From JANLVI01 sp031363915 (GTDB lineage: Bacteria; Vulcanimicrobiota; Vulcanimicrobiia; Vulcanimicrobiales; Vulcanimicrobiaceae), in contig JANLVI010000037.1 of NCBI GenBank assembly GCA_031363915.1, positions 5,637 through 69,636 on the forward strand: a DNA stretch of 64,000 nucleotides, in the 5' to 3' direction. Numbering within the stretch: the stretch's first letter is position 1; each line of letters starts with the position of its first letter. Positions 50,517 through 58,349 of the stretch are shown here, in pieces. The position numbers and the translations under genes are program-made. The notes beneath the pieces are model-generated. The model was not told where the DNA came from and did not search any database. It saw only the letters and a list, made by a program, of their open reading frames with translations.

Positions 50517-50534
50517 CGAGACACCGCAAGGATC

Positions 50535-50918
50535 ATGAAGCTTTTTTCGCCCGAGAAAGCAAACGCCCTTATCCCGATCCTCTCGCCGCTGCTCGATGAG
50601 TTGTGGACGAAGCGGCGCGAGCTCGCGATCCGCTTGCTCGAGAGCGATCCGGCGCTACGCGCGAACCGGCCTGTGGAGACGCACGACCGCCGCGTCTCAC
50701 GCAAATTCACCGAACTTAAGGCGGAGATCGTCCGGCTCATCAACCGGATCGAGGCACATGGCTGTGTCGTGAAAGACCTCGATCTTGGGCTCTTGGACTT
50801 TCCTGCGCTTCGCGACGGCCGGCCGATTTATCTGTGCTGGAAAGCCGGCGAGTCGGTTCTCGCGCACTGGCACGGGACGGACGAGAGTTTCGTCGATCGT
50901 AAGCCGCTCGACGCCTAA
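50535..50918 (+). CDS. DUF2203 family protein
   Basis: A 127-residue soluble protein that matches DUF2203: KLFSPEKANALIPILSPLLDEL at the start, a helical middle with IVRLINRIEAHGCVVKDLDLGLLDFPALRDGRPIYLCWK split across it, and the closing HWHGTDESFVDRKPL. The family has no established function. It is divergent from rapZ with an 18-base spacer and ends at a shared bidirectional terminator. Confidence 0.85.
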   Translation: MKLFSPEKANALIPILSPLLDELWTKRRELAIRLLESDPALRANRPVETHDRRVSRKFTELKAEIVRLINRIEAHGCVVKDLDLGLLDFPALRDGRPIYLCWKAGESVLAHWHGTDESFVDRKPLDA

Positions 50919-50923
50919 GACGC

Positions 50924-50952
50924 AAAACAGGCGCCGCTGGGGCGCCCGTTTT
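50924..50952. terminator. Bidirectional terminator
   Basis: A stem of AAAAC-GGCGCC (50924-50935) pairs with GGCGCC-GTTTT (50941-50952), with one mismatch, around a GCTGG loop. It lies between the convergent DUF2203 and DUF1858 genes and can serve both. Confidence 0.75.
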
Positions 50953-50972
50953 CGTGTTCTCGCGGGGCGGCT

Positions 50973-51368
50973 TTAGCCCGCCGCGACCGGCTCGACTTTG
51001 ATGAAGTCCTCGGCTAGGCCCTGAAGGCGGACTTCGCCGAATTCCACGGTGTAGGCGCCGGCTGCGAAGTCTTTCACTTCGCCGACTTCGGGAACGGTAG
51101 CGAGCTGTGGGATCTTCGAGCGGATTTCATCGGGCAGCTTTACCTTATCGCCGACGGCGAGTTCCGGTGCTTCGAAAAGTTTTTCGAGATCGGCAAGCAA
51201 CATGTTCAGCGGGATGCCGTAGCCTTCACTGACCTGTTCGATCGTTTCGGTCTCGCTGATCGCGCAATTGGAGCAGCCACCGAGATGAAAGCGCGCAAAC
51301 ACACGGCGAGCGCCGGCGTGAACTTTAAAGGCGTTTTCGACGGTCAGGTCTTTGTTGAAGTGAACCAC
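50973..51368 (-). CDS. DUF1858-domain protein
   Basis: A 131-residue protein. Residues 1-65 match the DUF1858 pattern (FNKDLTVENAFKVHAGARRVFARF, GGCSNCAISETETIEQVSEGYGI), where a C-x2-C pair is a possible metal or cluster site. The remaining 65 residues are a separate beta-rich extension (ELAVGDKVKLPDEIRSKIP to VEFGEVRLQGL). GTG 51368 has AGGAGAGA immediately upstream; the longer frame runs into the upstream gene. It starts eight bases after the GAF membrane protein and is probably cotranscribed with it. Confidence 0.72.
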   Translation of the reverse strand: MVHFNKDLTVENAFKVHAGARRVFARFHLGGCSNCAISETETIEQVSEGYGIPLNMLLADLEKLFEAPELAVGDKVKLPDEIRSKIPQLATVPEVGEVKDFAAGAYTVEFGEVRLQGLAEDFIKVEPVAAG

Positions 51369-51376
51369 ATTCTCTC

Positions 51377-53179
51377 CTACTGAGGCGGCGATGTCGCCAG
51401 TATTATTCCTTGAGACGCCACGATGGCCCCGCTGGTTGCGGTCGTGCGCTCCCACGCGGCGCGCAACTCTGCGAGGGACCCGTCCGAACCGCGCAAAATG
51501 CGGTCAACTTCGCGTTTGAGCGATTCGGTCTGTAGCACGTCGATTGCCGTGCCGACCGCCGAGGCAAGCGCGGCAATCGCGCCCGCTTCATCCGGCGCGT
51601 ACGGCTCGGCCGAGCGTTTCGGTCCGATGACGAGCATTCCGGTGAGATGCCCGCGAACGATGAGCGGGAACGCGCGCTCGCCAGAAATCGAGGTATCGCC
51701 GGCCTGGAGGATCAGTGGCTCGCGAAAGGCGCGCATACGCACGACCGCCGGATCGTTTTCATCGACGATCGTCGGCATGTCGCTCGTTGTCGCGACGCAG
51801 ACGAAGCGGTTGGGTTCGGCAAGGTACATCGCGGCCCGTGCCGCGTGCGCGTGGCGCGCCACCACTTCGATCGCGCGATTTTCGAGCACATCGAGGTCGG
51901 TGATGAACGACGCTTCGGTTGCAAAGCGCCGGATTGCCGCTTCGGATTCGTGGCGTTCGCGGAAGAAGAAGTCATCGACGAACCGATCGACCCGGTGGTG
52001 GATCGACTTGAGCGAGAGTCCGAGTACGAGCGAGAGCGAGAGTTCGATGATCGAACTCGTCGTGTGCGAGATGTCGACGAGAAATTTGCCGAGAAACCAT
52101 TCGAGCGCGCCGAGCACGAGCACGATGACGATCGAGACGCCGCCGAACACGATCGCGCGATTGACGACAAACCCGATATCGAGCACGCGGTAGCGCAAGA
52201 TTGCGTAGCCCATACCGAAGGGGATCGCAAGCTCGGTCATCGGTAAGAAATAAATCCAATCGCCGTGTTGCCTGGTCAGCAGCGCGATGATCTCGGCGAT
52301 AAGGCCGGAGAAGCCAACCGCAAGCGAGAGCGAAACCCAACGGGTGCGCTGCTTTTCCTCGCCCGTGGAGCGCCAGCTTGCAATGACGAACGCCGTCGTA
52401 ATGGCGATCACGTAGTAGACCCACGGGGACTTGGCGAGAATCATCAGCCAGCCCGGTGGATGTTCCAATTTGATGTTGGCGGTATATTCGAAGAACGCGG
52501 CCATCGCGACGATGCCCCAGACGAAGTACGGATTGATCCGGCGGATGAACGCGCGCACGCCGCGTTCGGTGCGTGTAGGAAAGATCGTGGCAAAGCGCAC
52601 GGCTTGCCCGAGTCCAGCAAATACGCACATTTGCTGGAGAAAAATCAATCCGACGACCGCGATGCCGCTCAGATAGTAGGTCATCGAGGTCGAGAGTGCG
52701 AGCGCGAAGAGAATGAAGAACGACGCGAGCGCCCGTCCTTCGGGCAAATCCGACCGCTTTACGACGATTACCGCGGCGACGAGCCCCATGACCACGCGTA
52801 AGAAAATATCGACATAGACAACGATGGAGAGCGATCCGTGACTTGCGCCGATCTCGAGCGCGACGACTTGCGTCGGTGTACCCGCACGCTCGCGGCGAAT
52901 TTGAAAGACATCGCCGGGATTTTCTTTGAGGTACCGCATGCGATCGCCGATCCGTTGGTCGACAAGCTCGAAGGTGTCGCCGACCGCGAGCACCCGCGTC
53001 GCCGGAGAGTCCGGCCTGATCGAGAGGATCACGTACTTTTCGTGGCGATCGGCATCGACGAGTTTCGCCGTAAAGCCGCGATCGCCGATTTTGGTCACGA
53101 CGCTCAAGTCCGTGAGCACCGTCACGACGAGGACGACCAGGCCGATCAGGGCGACGATACGCCAGAGCGATGGCTTCAT
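51377..53179 (-). CDS. PDZ-like, multi-helix membrane protein with C-terminal GAF domain
   Basis: A 600-residue sensor-like protein. It has a first helix (about 8-28), a PDZ-like extracytoplasmic segment (YVILSIRPDSPATRVLAVGDTFEL), and about seven more helices. The linker LRYRVLDIGFVVNRAIVFGG and HHRVDRFVDDFFFRERHE is seen in membrane sensor kinases of Cyanobacteria and Chloroflexi. A GAF domain (about 425-560) follows. It stops after a short coil with no kinase or cyclase domain, so the output must come from a partner. ATG 53179 begins KPSLWRIVALIGLVV; the longer open frame enters the RNase P RNA gene and is rejected. Confidence 0.75.
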   Translation of the reverse strand: MKPSLWRIVALIGLVVLVVTVLTDLSVVTKIGDRGFTAKLVDADRHEKYVILSIRPDSPATRVLAVGDTFELVDQRIGDRMRYLKENPGDVFQIRRERAGTPTQVVALEIGASHGSLSIVVYVDIFLRVVMGLVAAVIVVKRSDLPEGRALASFFILFALALSTSMTYYLSGIAVVGLIFLQQMCVFAGLGQAVRFATIFPTRTERGVRAFIRRINPYFVWGIVAMAAFFEYTANIKLEHPPGWLMILAKSPWVYYVIAITTAFVIASWRSTGEEKQRTRWVSLSLAVGFSGLIAEIIALLTRQHGDWIYFLPMTELAIPFGMGYAILRYRVLDIGFVVNRAIVFGGVSIVIVLVLGALEWFLGKFLVDISHTTSSIIELSLSLVLGLSLKSIHHRVDRFVDDFFFRERHESEAAIRRFATEASFITDLDVLENRAIEVVARHAHAARAAMYLAEPNRFVCVATTSDMPTIVDENDPAVVRMRAFREPLILQAGDTSISGERAFPLIVRGHLTGMLVIGPKRSAEPYAPDEAGAIAALASAVGTAIDVLQTESLKREVDRILRGSDGSLAELRAAWERTTATSGAIVASQGIILATSPPQ

Positions 53180-53225
53180 GAGGTCGGCTTCGCCGTCGGA
53201 GGTGACGAGGCTTGTGACTAAAGGC

Positions 53226-53586
53226 AGAGCGGAGGGCGCCTGTAAGCCGGATTCTGTCCCGGCAAAGCCGGTGATCATCATCTCTCTGGGGTCGACGTTG
53301 CCGACGACCTCGGTGCGACGTAACTCGTTCGGACGGGAATCCGCGACGCGCGAAGCGTCGTAATCGAGCGGTCTTGCTTCAGGTGGGGTTTACCCGCGCC
53401 CACGTCTCCGTGGAGCGCCGTGAGCTCTTACCTCACGATTTCACCCTTGCCGCGCTCGCGCACGGCGGTTTGTTTCTGTGGCACTTTCCTTCGAGTCGCC
53501 CCGAGCGGACGTTATCCGCCACCACTCCCTATGAAGCCCGGACTTTCCTCACCCTCGCGGGTGCGATGATCCAGCGTCCTCCGCCC
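53226..53586 (-). ncRNA. rnpB: RNase P RNA, bacterial type A
   Basis: The catalytic RNA of RNase P, read on the minus strand. The 5' region has GGAGGACGCTGG and the universally conserved GAGGAAAGTCCGGGCT core; the 3' region has ACAGAATCCGGCTTACAGG. P1 can form between GCGGAGG (53584-53578) and CCTCCGC (53235-53229). About 360 bases, as expected. The ends are approximate. It fills most of the 53180-53704 gap between protein genes. Confidence 0.92.
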
Positions 53587-53704
53587 GCGCATCATACGCG
53601 ATTGATTGCCGTGCGGCAAGAACGGGTTGCCCGTCGGAACGCTTGCGGACGCACGGTTGTGGGTACAGGCCGCTTAGCCCGCGGTTGCGGACGGTTAGGC
53701 ATCC

Positions 53705-55327
53705 ATGCAGTTCACGTCGTCGAATATACCGATCTCGAACTCAAAAAACGGACGCGGATCGTTCCATCCGCTCGAAGATAGTTCGTACATGGTTTGGACG
53801 TACAATGCCGCTGGCGAGCTGAATTATGTCAATCGCATGGTGATCGCCTATTCGGGGCTATCGGGAGACGCGTTGTTCTCATCGACGTCGCTCTGGATGC
53901 ATTTGCTCGATGCCGCTGAGGCGGCGGATTTCCACGCCTCACTCCAGGCCGCCATGGAAAACGGCAAATCGTTTCGTCGTGAAGCGCAATTTCTCGGTGC
54001 GGCATCCCAGTCTCACGATAGGCACTGGCACGTCGTCAATGTCGATCCCAACCGCGGTGAGGGCGGGCGTATCGAATCGTGGAGCGGGATCGCGGTCAGT
54101 ATCGACGATCGGATACGCGCGGAAATTGCGCTCGACGTTCGTGAGGAACAGTACCAACAAGAACTATCGCGTTCTACTGCATTCCAACGCGCGGTTCTAC
54201 CGCCGCGTCTGCCCAGCGTTCCGGGTCTGACGTTCGACGCGATTTACGAGCCGGGACTGAGCAACGAGAACGTCGGCGGCGATTGGTATGATGCCGTCCG
54301 ACTCCTCGACGGTCGCGTCTTGCTGACGATCGGCGATGTGTCCGGGAGCGGGCTGCATGCCGCCGTTGTGATGGGGGTCGTGCGCCAAATCATGCGTGGG
54401 ATCGCACAGCTCCACGCGGAGCCCGCGTTGATGCTCGATGCTTCGGATCGAGCGCTACGACAAGAATACCCGGAGGTTCTTGTCACCGCGTGGGTTGGTA
54501 TTTTGGACCTCGTGAGCCAGACGCTCACGTATGCCTCGGCCGGTCATCCCTCGCCGCTCCTCTTAGAAGTTGACGGATCGGTCAGCGATCTCGATCATCT
54601 CACGTTGCCGATTGGACTGCGACAAGGGCATCAAGGCCACGCCTCGACGATCCCGCTCGAATCCGGCAACGCGATCTGGCTCTACACGGACGGGTTAATC
54701 GAGTCGAAGCACGACATCATCGAAGGAACGCGCCTGCTCGAAGAAACCGCCCTCGATCCGCGGATGCGAACGGTTGCTGGACCAGCGGCGATGATTCGGC
54801 ACCTCGTGATTCCCGATGGATCGCCCGACGATGTCGCGATCTTGGTCGTGAAGATCGACTTCGAGGAATCCGAACGGCACATCGTCCGCTCGACGTTCGA
54901 TTCATCCGATGCGAACGCGGCGCGCGAAGCTCGACGAACGTTTTCAAACGGGCTCTCGAGCAAGCACTTCTCTCCGGTCGATATTGCCAATGCCGAAGTC
55001 GTCTTCGGCGAACTCTGCGGCAACATTGCGCGTTATGCGCCGGGAATCGTCGACATCATCGTCGACGGCAGCGGCGAGCAGAGCGTCTTGCACGTGCTGG
55101 ATCGCGGCGTCGGATTTCGGCATCTCAGTCGTTTACCGTCCGATCCGCTCTCGGAAGACGGCCGCGGGCTGTTCATCATCGCCGCGATGACAACGGAATT
55201 CACCGTCGGCCAGCGCGTCGGCGGCGGGAGTCACGCGCGCGCCGTCTTAGTCGGGCGCTATCCGGTATCGCTACTGCGCGATATCTCGCTTCCGGCCGTA
55301 ACCGACCAGGTCGCGGAGGTCTTCTAA
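53705..55327 (+). CDS. PAS-PP2C(SpoIIE)-HATPase fusion regulator
   Basis: A 540-residue cytosolic regulator with three domains: PAS (about 25-135), a SpoIIE/RsbU-type PP2C phosphatase (about 165-365: ENVGGDWYDAVRLLDGRV, IGDVSGSGLHAAVVMG, YTDGLIESKHD, GSPDDVAILVV) and an RsbW-like HATPase (about 375-520: GELCGNIARYAPG N box, DRGVGF, DGRGLFII). The phosphatase and the anti-sigma-type kinase fold in one chain suggest a self-contained partner switch acting on an STAS anti-anti-sigma factor, which is not in this window. Start ATG 53705. Confidence 0.88.
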   Translation: MQFTSSNIPISNSKNGRGSFHPLEDSSYMVWTYNAAGELNYVNRMVIAYSGLSGDALFSSTSLWMHLLDAAEAADFHASLQAAMENGKSFRREAQFLGAASQSHDRHWHVVNVDPNRGEGGRIESWSGIAVSIDDRIRAEIALDVREEQYQQELSRSTAFQRAVLPPRLPSVPGLTFDAIYEPGLSNENVGGDWYDAVRLLDGRVLLTIGDVSGSGLHAAVVMGVVRQIMRGIAQLHAEPALMLDASDRALRQEYPEVLVTAWVGILDLVSQTLTYASAGHPSPLLLEVDGSVSDLDHLTLPIGLRQGHQGHASTIPLESGNAIWLYTDGLIESKHDIIEGTRLLEETALDPRMRTVAGPAAMIRHLVIPDGSPDDVAILVVKIDFEESERHIVRSTFDSSDANAAREARRTFSNGLSSKHFSPVDIANAEVVFGELCGNIARYAPGIVDIIVDGSGEQSVLHVLDRGVGFRHLSRLPSDPLSEDGRGLFIIAAMTTEFTVGQRVGGGSHARAVLVGRYPVSLLRDISLPAVTDQVAEVF

Positions 55328-55343
55328 GCGCGTCGATCGATTG

Positions 55344-55416
55344 TGGAGGATAGGAGACTCGAACTCCTGACCCCTTGCATGCCATGCAAGTGCTCTACCA
55401 ACTGAGCTAATCCCCC
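55344..55416 (-). tRNA. tRNA-Ala (anticodon GGC)
   Basis: Full cloverleaf. The acceptor is GGGGGAT/ATCCTCC with the alanine-identity G3-U70 pair, the D arm GCTC/GAGC, and the anticodon stem CTTGC/GCAAG with loop ATGGCAT. The T arm is AGGAG-TTCGAGT-CTCCT and the discriminator A. CCA is not encoded. Confidence 0.96.
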
Positions 55417-55562
55417 GAGGCCGACCGACGACGATTTGGGAATGCGATGCGCCGGTCCTGCAAATGGGAGCGAACTTCAGCGGTAATAGGAGTTCCGGAT
55501 CGCGTTTTCCGCATGTAAGTGCATCCGATTCGCGACGCGAACGCGGCTTGGACTCGGGTCGG

Positions 55563-55931
55563 TTAAGCTTTTGTCAGCAGCAGCGCGTCCATGCGCCGCA
55601 AGCGGTCGGCCATGGTTTGCATGACCTCGATTGCAAAGAACGGCGTGTTCTGAACCAAATACAGGAAGCGCTTTTGCGCGATCGGCGCGACCCTCGAATG
55701 GACGGTGGCCACGGCCGTCGCCGTGCGCTCTTTATGCTCGATAAGCGCGAGCTCGCCGAACATCCCGCCGGGGCCGATCCGCTCTACGACACGGTCACCG
55801 AGGCGGATTTCGATCTCGCCTTCGATCACGACATACATGACGTCGCCCGGGTCGCCTATCTCAACGATGTGCTCGCCGACGGCGACCTCTTGGATATCCG
55901 AATCAAGCCGGAACACGTCGATTGTCGTCAT
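55563..55931 (-). CDS. Single-domain cyclic nucleotide-binding protein
   Basis: A 122-residue protein made of one CRP-type cNMP-binding domain. EVAVGEHIVEIGDPGDVMYVVIEGEIEI forms the first strands, GPGGMFGELALIEHKERTATAVA is the phosphate-binding cassette, and the terminal helices include MADRLRRMDALLL. There is no DNA-binding domain, so it would be a sensor subunit for something else. ATG 55931 is chosen; the open frame upstream crosses a terminator and a tRNA gene and cannot be coding. Confidence 0.82.
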   Translation of the reverse strand: MTTIDVFRLDSDIQEVAVGEHIVEIGDPGDVMYVVIEGEIEIRLGDRVVERIGPGGMFGELALIEHKERTATAVATVHSRVAPIAQKRFLYLVQNTPFFAIEVMQTMADRLRRMDALLLTKA

Positions 55932-55998
55932 TCGGTTCGCATTGTGGAAAAAGGCGAGGTGCTCCTTGGAAACGCGACGCCCCAAATGGTAGGACTTG

Positions 55999-56035
55999 AA
56001 AGAAAAGCCCCGCGCGCTGCGCGGGGCTTTTCTTT
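55999..56035. terminator. Strong terminator after tRNA-Ala (TGC)
   Basis: Perfect 17-base stem AAAGAAAAGCCCCGCGC (55999-56015) with its complement (56019-56035) and a three-base loop. A-rich and T-rich ends let it work on either strand. It lies five bases past the tRNA on the minus strand. Confidence 0.88.
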
Positions 56036-56040
56036 GATTG

Positions 56041-56113
56041 TGGAGACGTGGAGATTCGAACTCCAGACATCCTGCTTGCAAAGCAGGCGCTCTACCAACT
56101 GAGCTACGTCCCC
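56041..56113 (-). tRNA. tRNA-Ala (anticodon TGC)
   Basis: Full cloverleaf. The acceptor is GGGGACG/CGTCTCC with G3-U70, the D arm GCTC/GAGC, and the anticodon stem CCTGC/GCAGG with loop TTTGCAA. The T arm is TGGAG-TTCGAAT-CTCCA and the discriminator A. CCA is not encoded. Different from the GGC isoacceptor 624 bases away. Confidence 0.96.
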
Positions 56114-56154
56114 GCGACGTGCCCATTTCCGGATTGGCCGAACCAGACCCTTGC

Positions 56155-58311
56155 CTACGTCGAAACCATCTGCACGAAGCCTTGCACGAAGCGGGGATCC
56201 CACTGCTTGCCAGCGCCGTTGGTGAGGATACCGCAGGCCTTGTCGATCGTCATCCCTTTGCGGTACGGGCGCGTTGAAACCATCGCGTGGTAGGCATCGG
56301 CAATGCTAATGATGCGCGTCAACCGCGGGATCGCCTCTCCTTTGAGTTTGAGCGGGTACCCGGTGCCGTCCCAGGATTCTTGATGCGTCTCCACCAGGGC
56401 GGAGACGCGCCGCATCTGCGGGATCGGGCTGAGGATACGCGCGCCATCGCCCGGGTGCTTGCGCATGATGTCGAATTCCGCGTCAGTGAGCGGGCCGTCT
56501 TTGGCGAGAATGCTCTCGGGCGTTCCGATCTTGCCGACGTCGTGCAAGAGCGCGCCGAGGCGCAATTCTTCGAGTTCGGCGTCACCGTAGGCGAGTAGTT
56601 TGCCGAGTTTGAGCGCGTAGTTCGCGACGGCATGCGAGTGGCCGCTGGTGTATTTGTCCCGCACGTCCACGGCCTGCGCGAGCGCTAGGGCCATGTCGAT
56701 ATTGCGACCGCCGGAGCCGGCGACGCGTTCGGCCGCCTTTTCGATTGCGTGCGGGCCGGTCGAAAATTGCTTTGAGGTGAGCACGGCAAAGAAAGCTTCT
56801 TGGGCGAGGCGCTCCCACTCGCTATTGATGTTACGATTCGCGACGTGCAGACGATTGCGACCGCCGTATTTCGCAACGTACAGCGCTTTATCGGCGATCT
56901 CAAGGAGCCGATCGGCTTGCGTGCCGTGCATTGGGGTCTCGGCGATGCCGATCGAAATCGTGCAGGCTGGAACGCCGTCAGTGGTGTTCTCGGCGATGCG
57001 CTCGATGAGGCGGCGCGCTCGCGACGTTGCTTCTTCGACGCCGGTGCTGGGCAGCACCATGATGAATTCTTCACCGCCGTAGCGGGCGGCGACTTCGTGC
57101 GACTCGACGCTAGCCTTGAGCTCGGATGCGACGTAGCGCAGCACGCTATCCCCGACCAGGTGCCCGTAGGCGTTGTTGATGTCGCGCATCTTGTCGATAT
57201 CGATCATCAAAAGCGAGAGCGGATTTTTTGACGAGCGCGCTTGTGCGAAAAGCGCGTTGTACTGTTCCATAGCAAAGCGATGATTGTAAATACCCGTAAG
57301 GCCGTCCGTGATCGCTTCGTAGCGCACACGTTCGTAGCGTTCGGCTGTGGTTACGGCCGAGGCGACCATATTCGCGACCGCTTCGAGAAATTGCGCATCA
57401 TCGGCCGAGAGCGTTGGCGCTGCAAGCGAGATATCGAGCGCGCCGACGCCGTCGCCGTTGACGATCATCGGAACCACGACGCGGGATCCTTCGCCGTTGT
57501 CGCGCACGAGCGTCTCGCCCGTCTCGAGGGATTCGGCGATCGTGCGGTCGTGACTGGACCGAATCGAAACACGCGCGCTACCCGCTCCGTAGACGCCGGC
57601 GAGTTGCATCGACACCGAATCGATGATCGCATCGGCGCCGCGGTGATCCGCCAGGGTCTTGGCAAGATTGCTCAACATGTTAAGTTGCGCACCGCGGATT
57701 TCGAGCGTGGCATCACCCTCAGAGATATGCAAACCGCGTTTTGTCCCGCTAATTCCCGCACCGATGACGCGTGCAATCTTTTGTAGCGCCGTCTGGACTT
57801 TTGCATCCCAGGCGCGCGCCGAATTGTAGACGTCGACGACGAGCAGCCCGGCGGGTTTGCGTTCGCTTGAGAATGGTACGATGAGGCTGGACTTGACGTT
57901 CGAGAAGCGAAGAGCGCGCCGCTGGCTTGGGGCGATCGGGTAGCGATCGTAATCTTCGATTGCGACTTGCATCCCGGTCTCGAGCGAGTTGACCAGAAAC
58001 GCGGGTAGCTGCGCGAGCGGATGGATCGAGCCCAAGAGTGAGGGGGTCGCACCGCTCGTTTCGTGGGTGATAACAAGTCGCTTATCCGCCGCATTGAAGC
58101 GGTACACGACGGCCCGGTCGATCCCAAGCAAGACCGGCAAACGACCGACGATCCGTTGCAGTCCGGCGCCGACGTCGCGGCGCGACGCCAGGCGTTTGAA
58201 TTCGTCGATTAACGTATCGACGGGATCGGCGGTGACCTTAGTTGCGACGAACAATAGAACTCCAACCAAGCAACTGGAGTATAATAGTGAGATTCGGCAG
58301 AACGCCGTCAC
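56155..58311 (-). CDS. GAF-GAF-GGDEF-HD-GYP cyclic-di-GMP protein
   Basis: A protein of up to 718 residues with a possible N-terminal helix, two GAF domains (about 45-195 and 215-345), a GGDEF domain (about 350-510, active loop YGGEEFIMV) and an HD-GYP domain (about 540-715: LHDVGKIGTPESIL, HPGDGARIL, HQESWDGTGYP). It has intact motifs for both making and degrading c-di-GMP, which one sequence can hold under opposite control. The start is uncertain: GTG 58311 includes a hydrophobic helix but overlaps a TATAAT on the other strand; later TTG or ATG codons are possible. Confidence 0.88.
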   Translation of the reverse strand: MTAFCRISLLYSSCLVGVLLFVATKVTADPVDTLIDEFKRLASRRDVGAGLQRIVGRLPVLLGIDRAVVYRFNAADKRLVITHETSGATPSLLGSIHPLAQLPAFLVNSLETGMQVAIEDYDRYPIAPSQRRALRFSNVKSSLIVPFSSERKPAGLLVVDVYNSARAWDAKVQTALQKIARVIGAGISGTKRGLHISEGDATLEIRGAQLNMLSNLAKTLADHRGADAIIDSVSMQLAGVYGAGSARVSIRSSHDRTIAESLETGETLVRDNGEGSRVVVPMIVNGDGVGALDISLAAPTLSADDAQFLEAVANMVASAVTTAERYERVRYEAITDGLTGIYNHRFAMEQYNALFAQARSSKNPLSLLMIDIDKMRDINNAYGHLVGDSVLRYVASELKASVESHEVAARYGGEEFIMVLPSTGVEEATSRARRLIERIAENTTDGVPACTISIGIAETPMHGTQADRLLEIADKALYVAKYGGRNRLHVANRNINSEWERLAQEAFFAVLTSKQFSTGPHAIEKAAERVAGSGGRNIDMALALAQAVDVRDKYTSGHSHAVANYALKLGKLLAYGDAELEELRLGALLHDVGKIGTPESILAKDGPLTDAEFDIMRKHPGDGARILSPIPQMRRVSALVETHQESWDGTGYPLKLKGEAIPRLTRIISIADAYHAMVSTRPYRKGMTIDKACGILTNGAGKQWDPRFVQGFVQMVST
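58280..58285 (+). promoter_or_regulatory. TATAAT -10 element ahead of the prolyl oligopeptidase gene
   Basis: A perfect TATAAT, 64 bases before the TTG start at 58350. No good -35 hexamer stands at 16-18 bases upstream, so activator dependence or chance are both possible. Confidence 0.35.
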
Positions 58312-58349
58312 ATACTTAGAGCCCGCGTAGCCGTGTAACCGGAGTGTAA

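Noticed and set aside
53374..53781. Plus-strand open frame of 135 codons
   Set aside because: It lies across the RNase P RNA gene and into the next protein gene; the RNA motifs explain the sequence.
55464..56102. Plus-strand 212-codon frame over the cNMP gene, terminator and tRNA-Ala
   Set aside because: It passes through a perfect terminator and a tRNA gene; the minus-strand cNMP domain is unmistakable.
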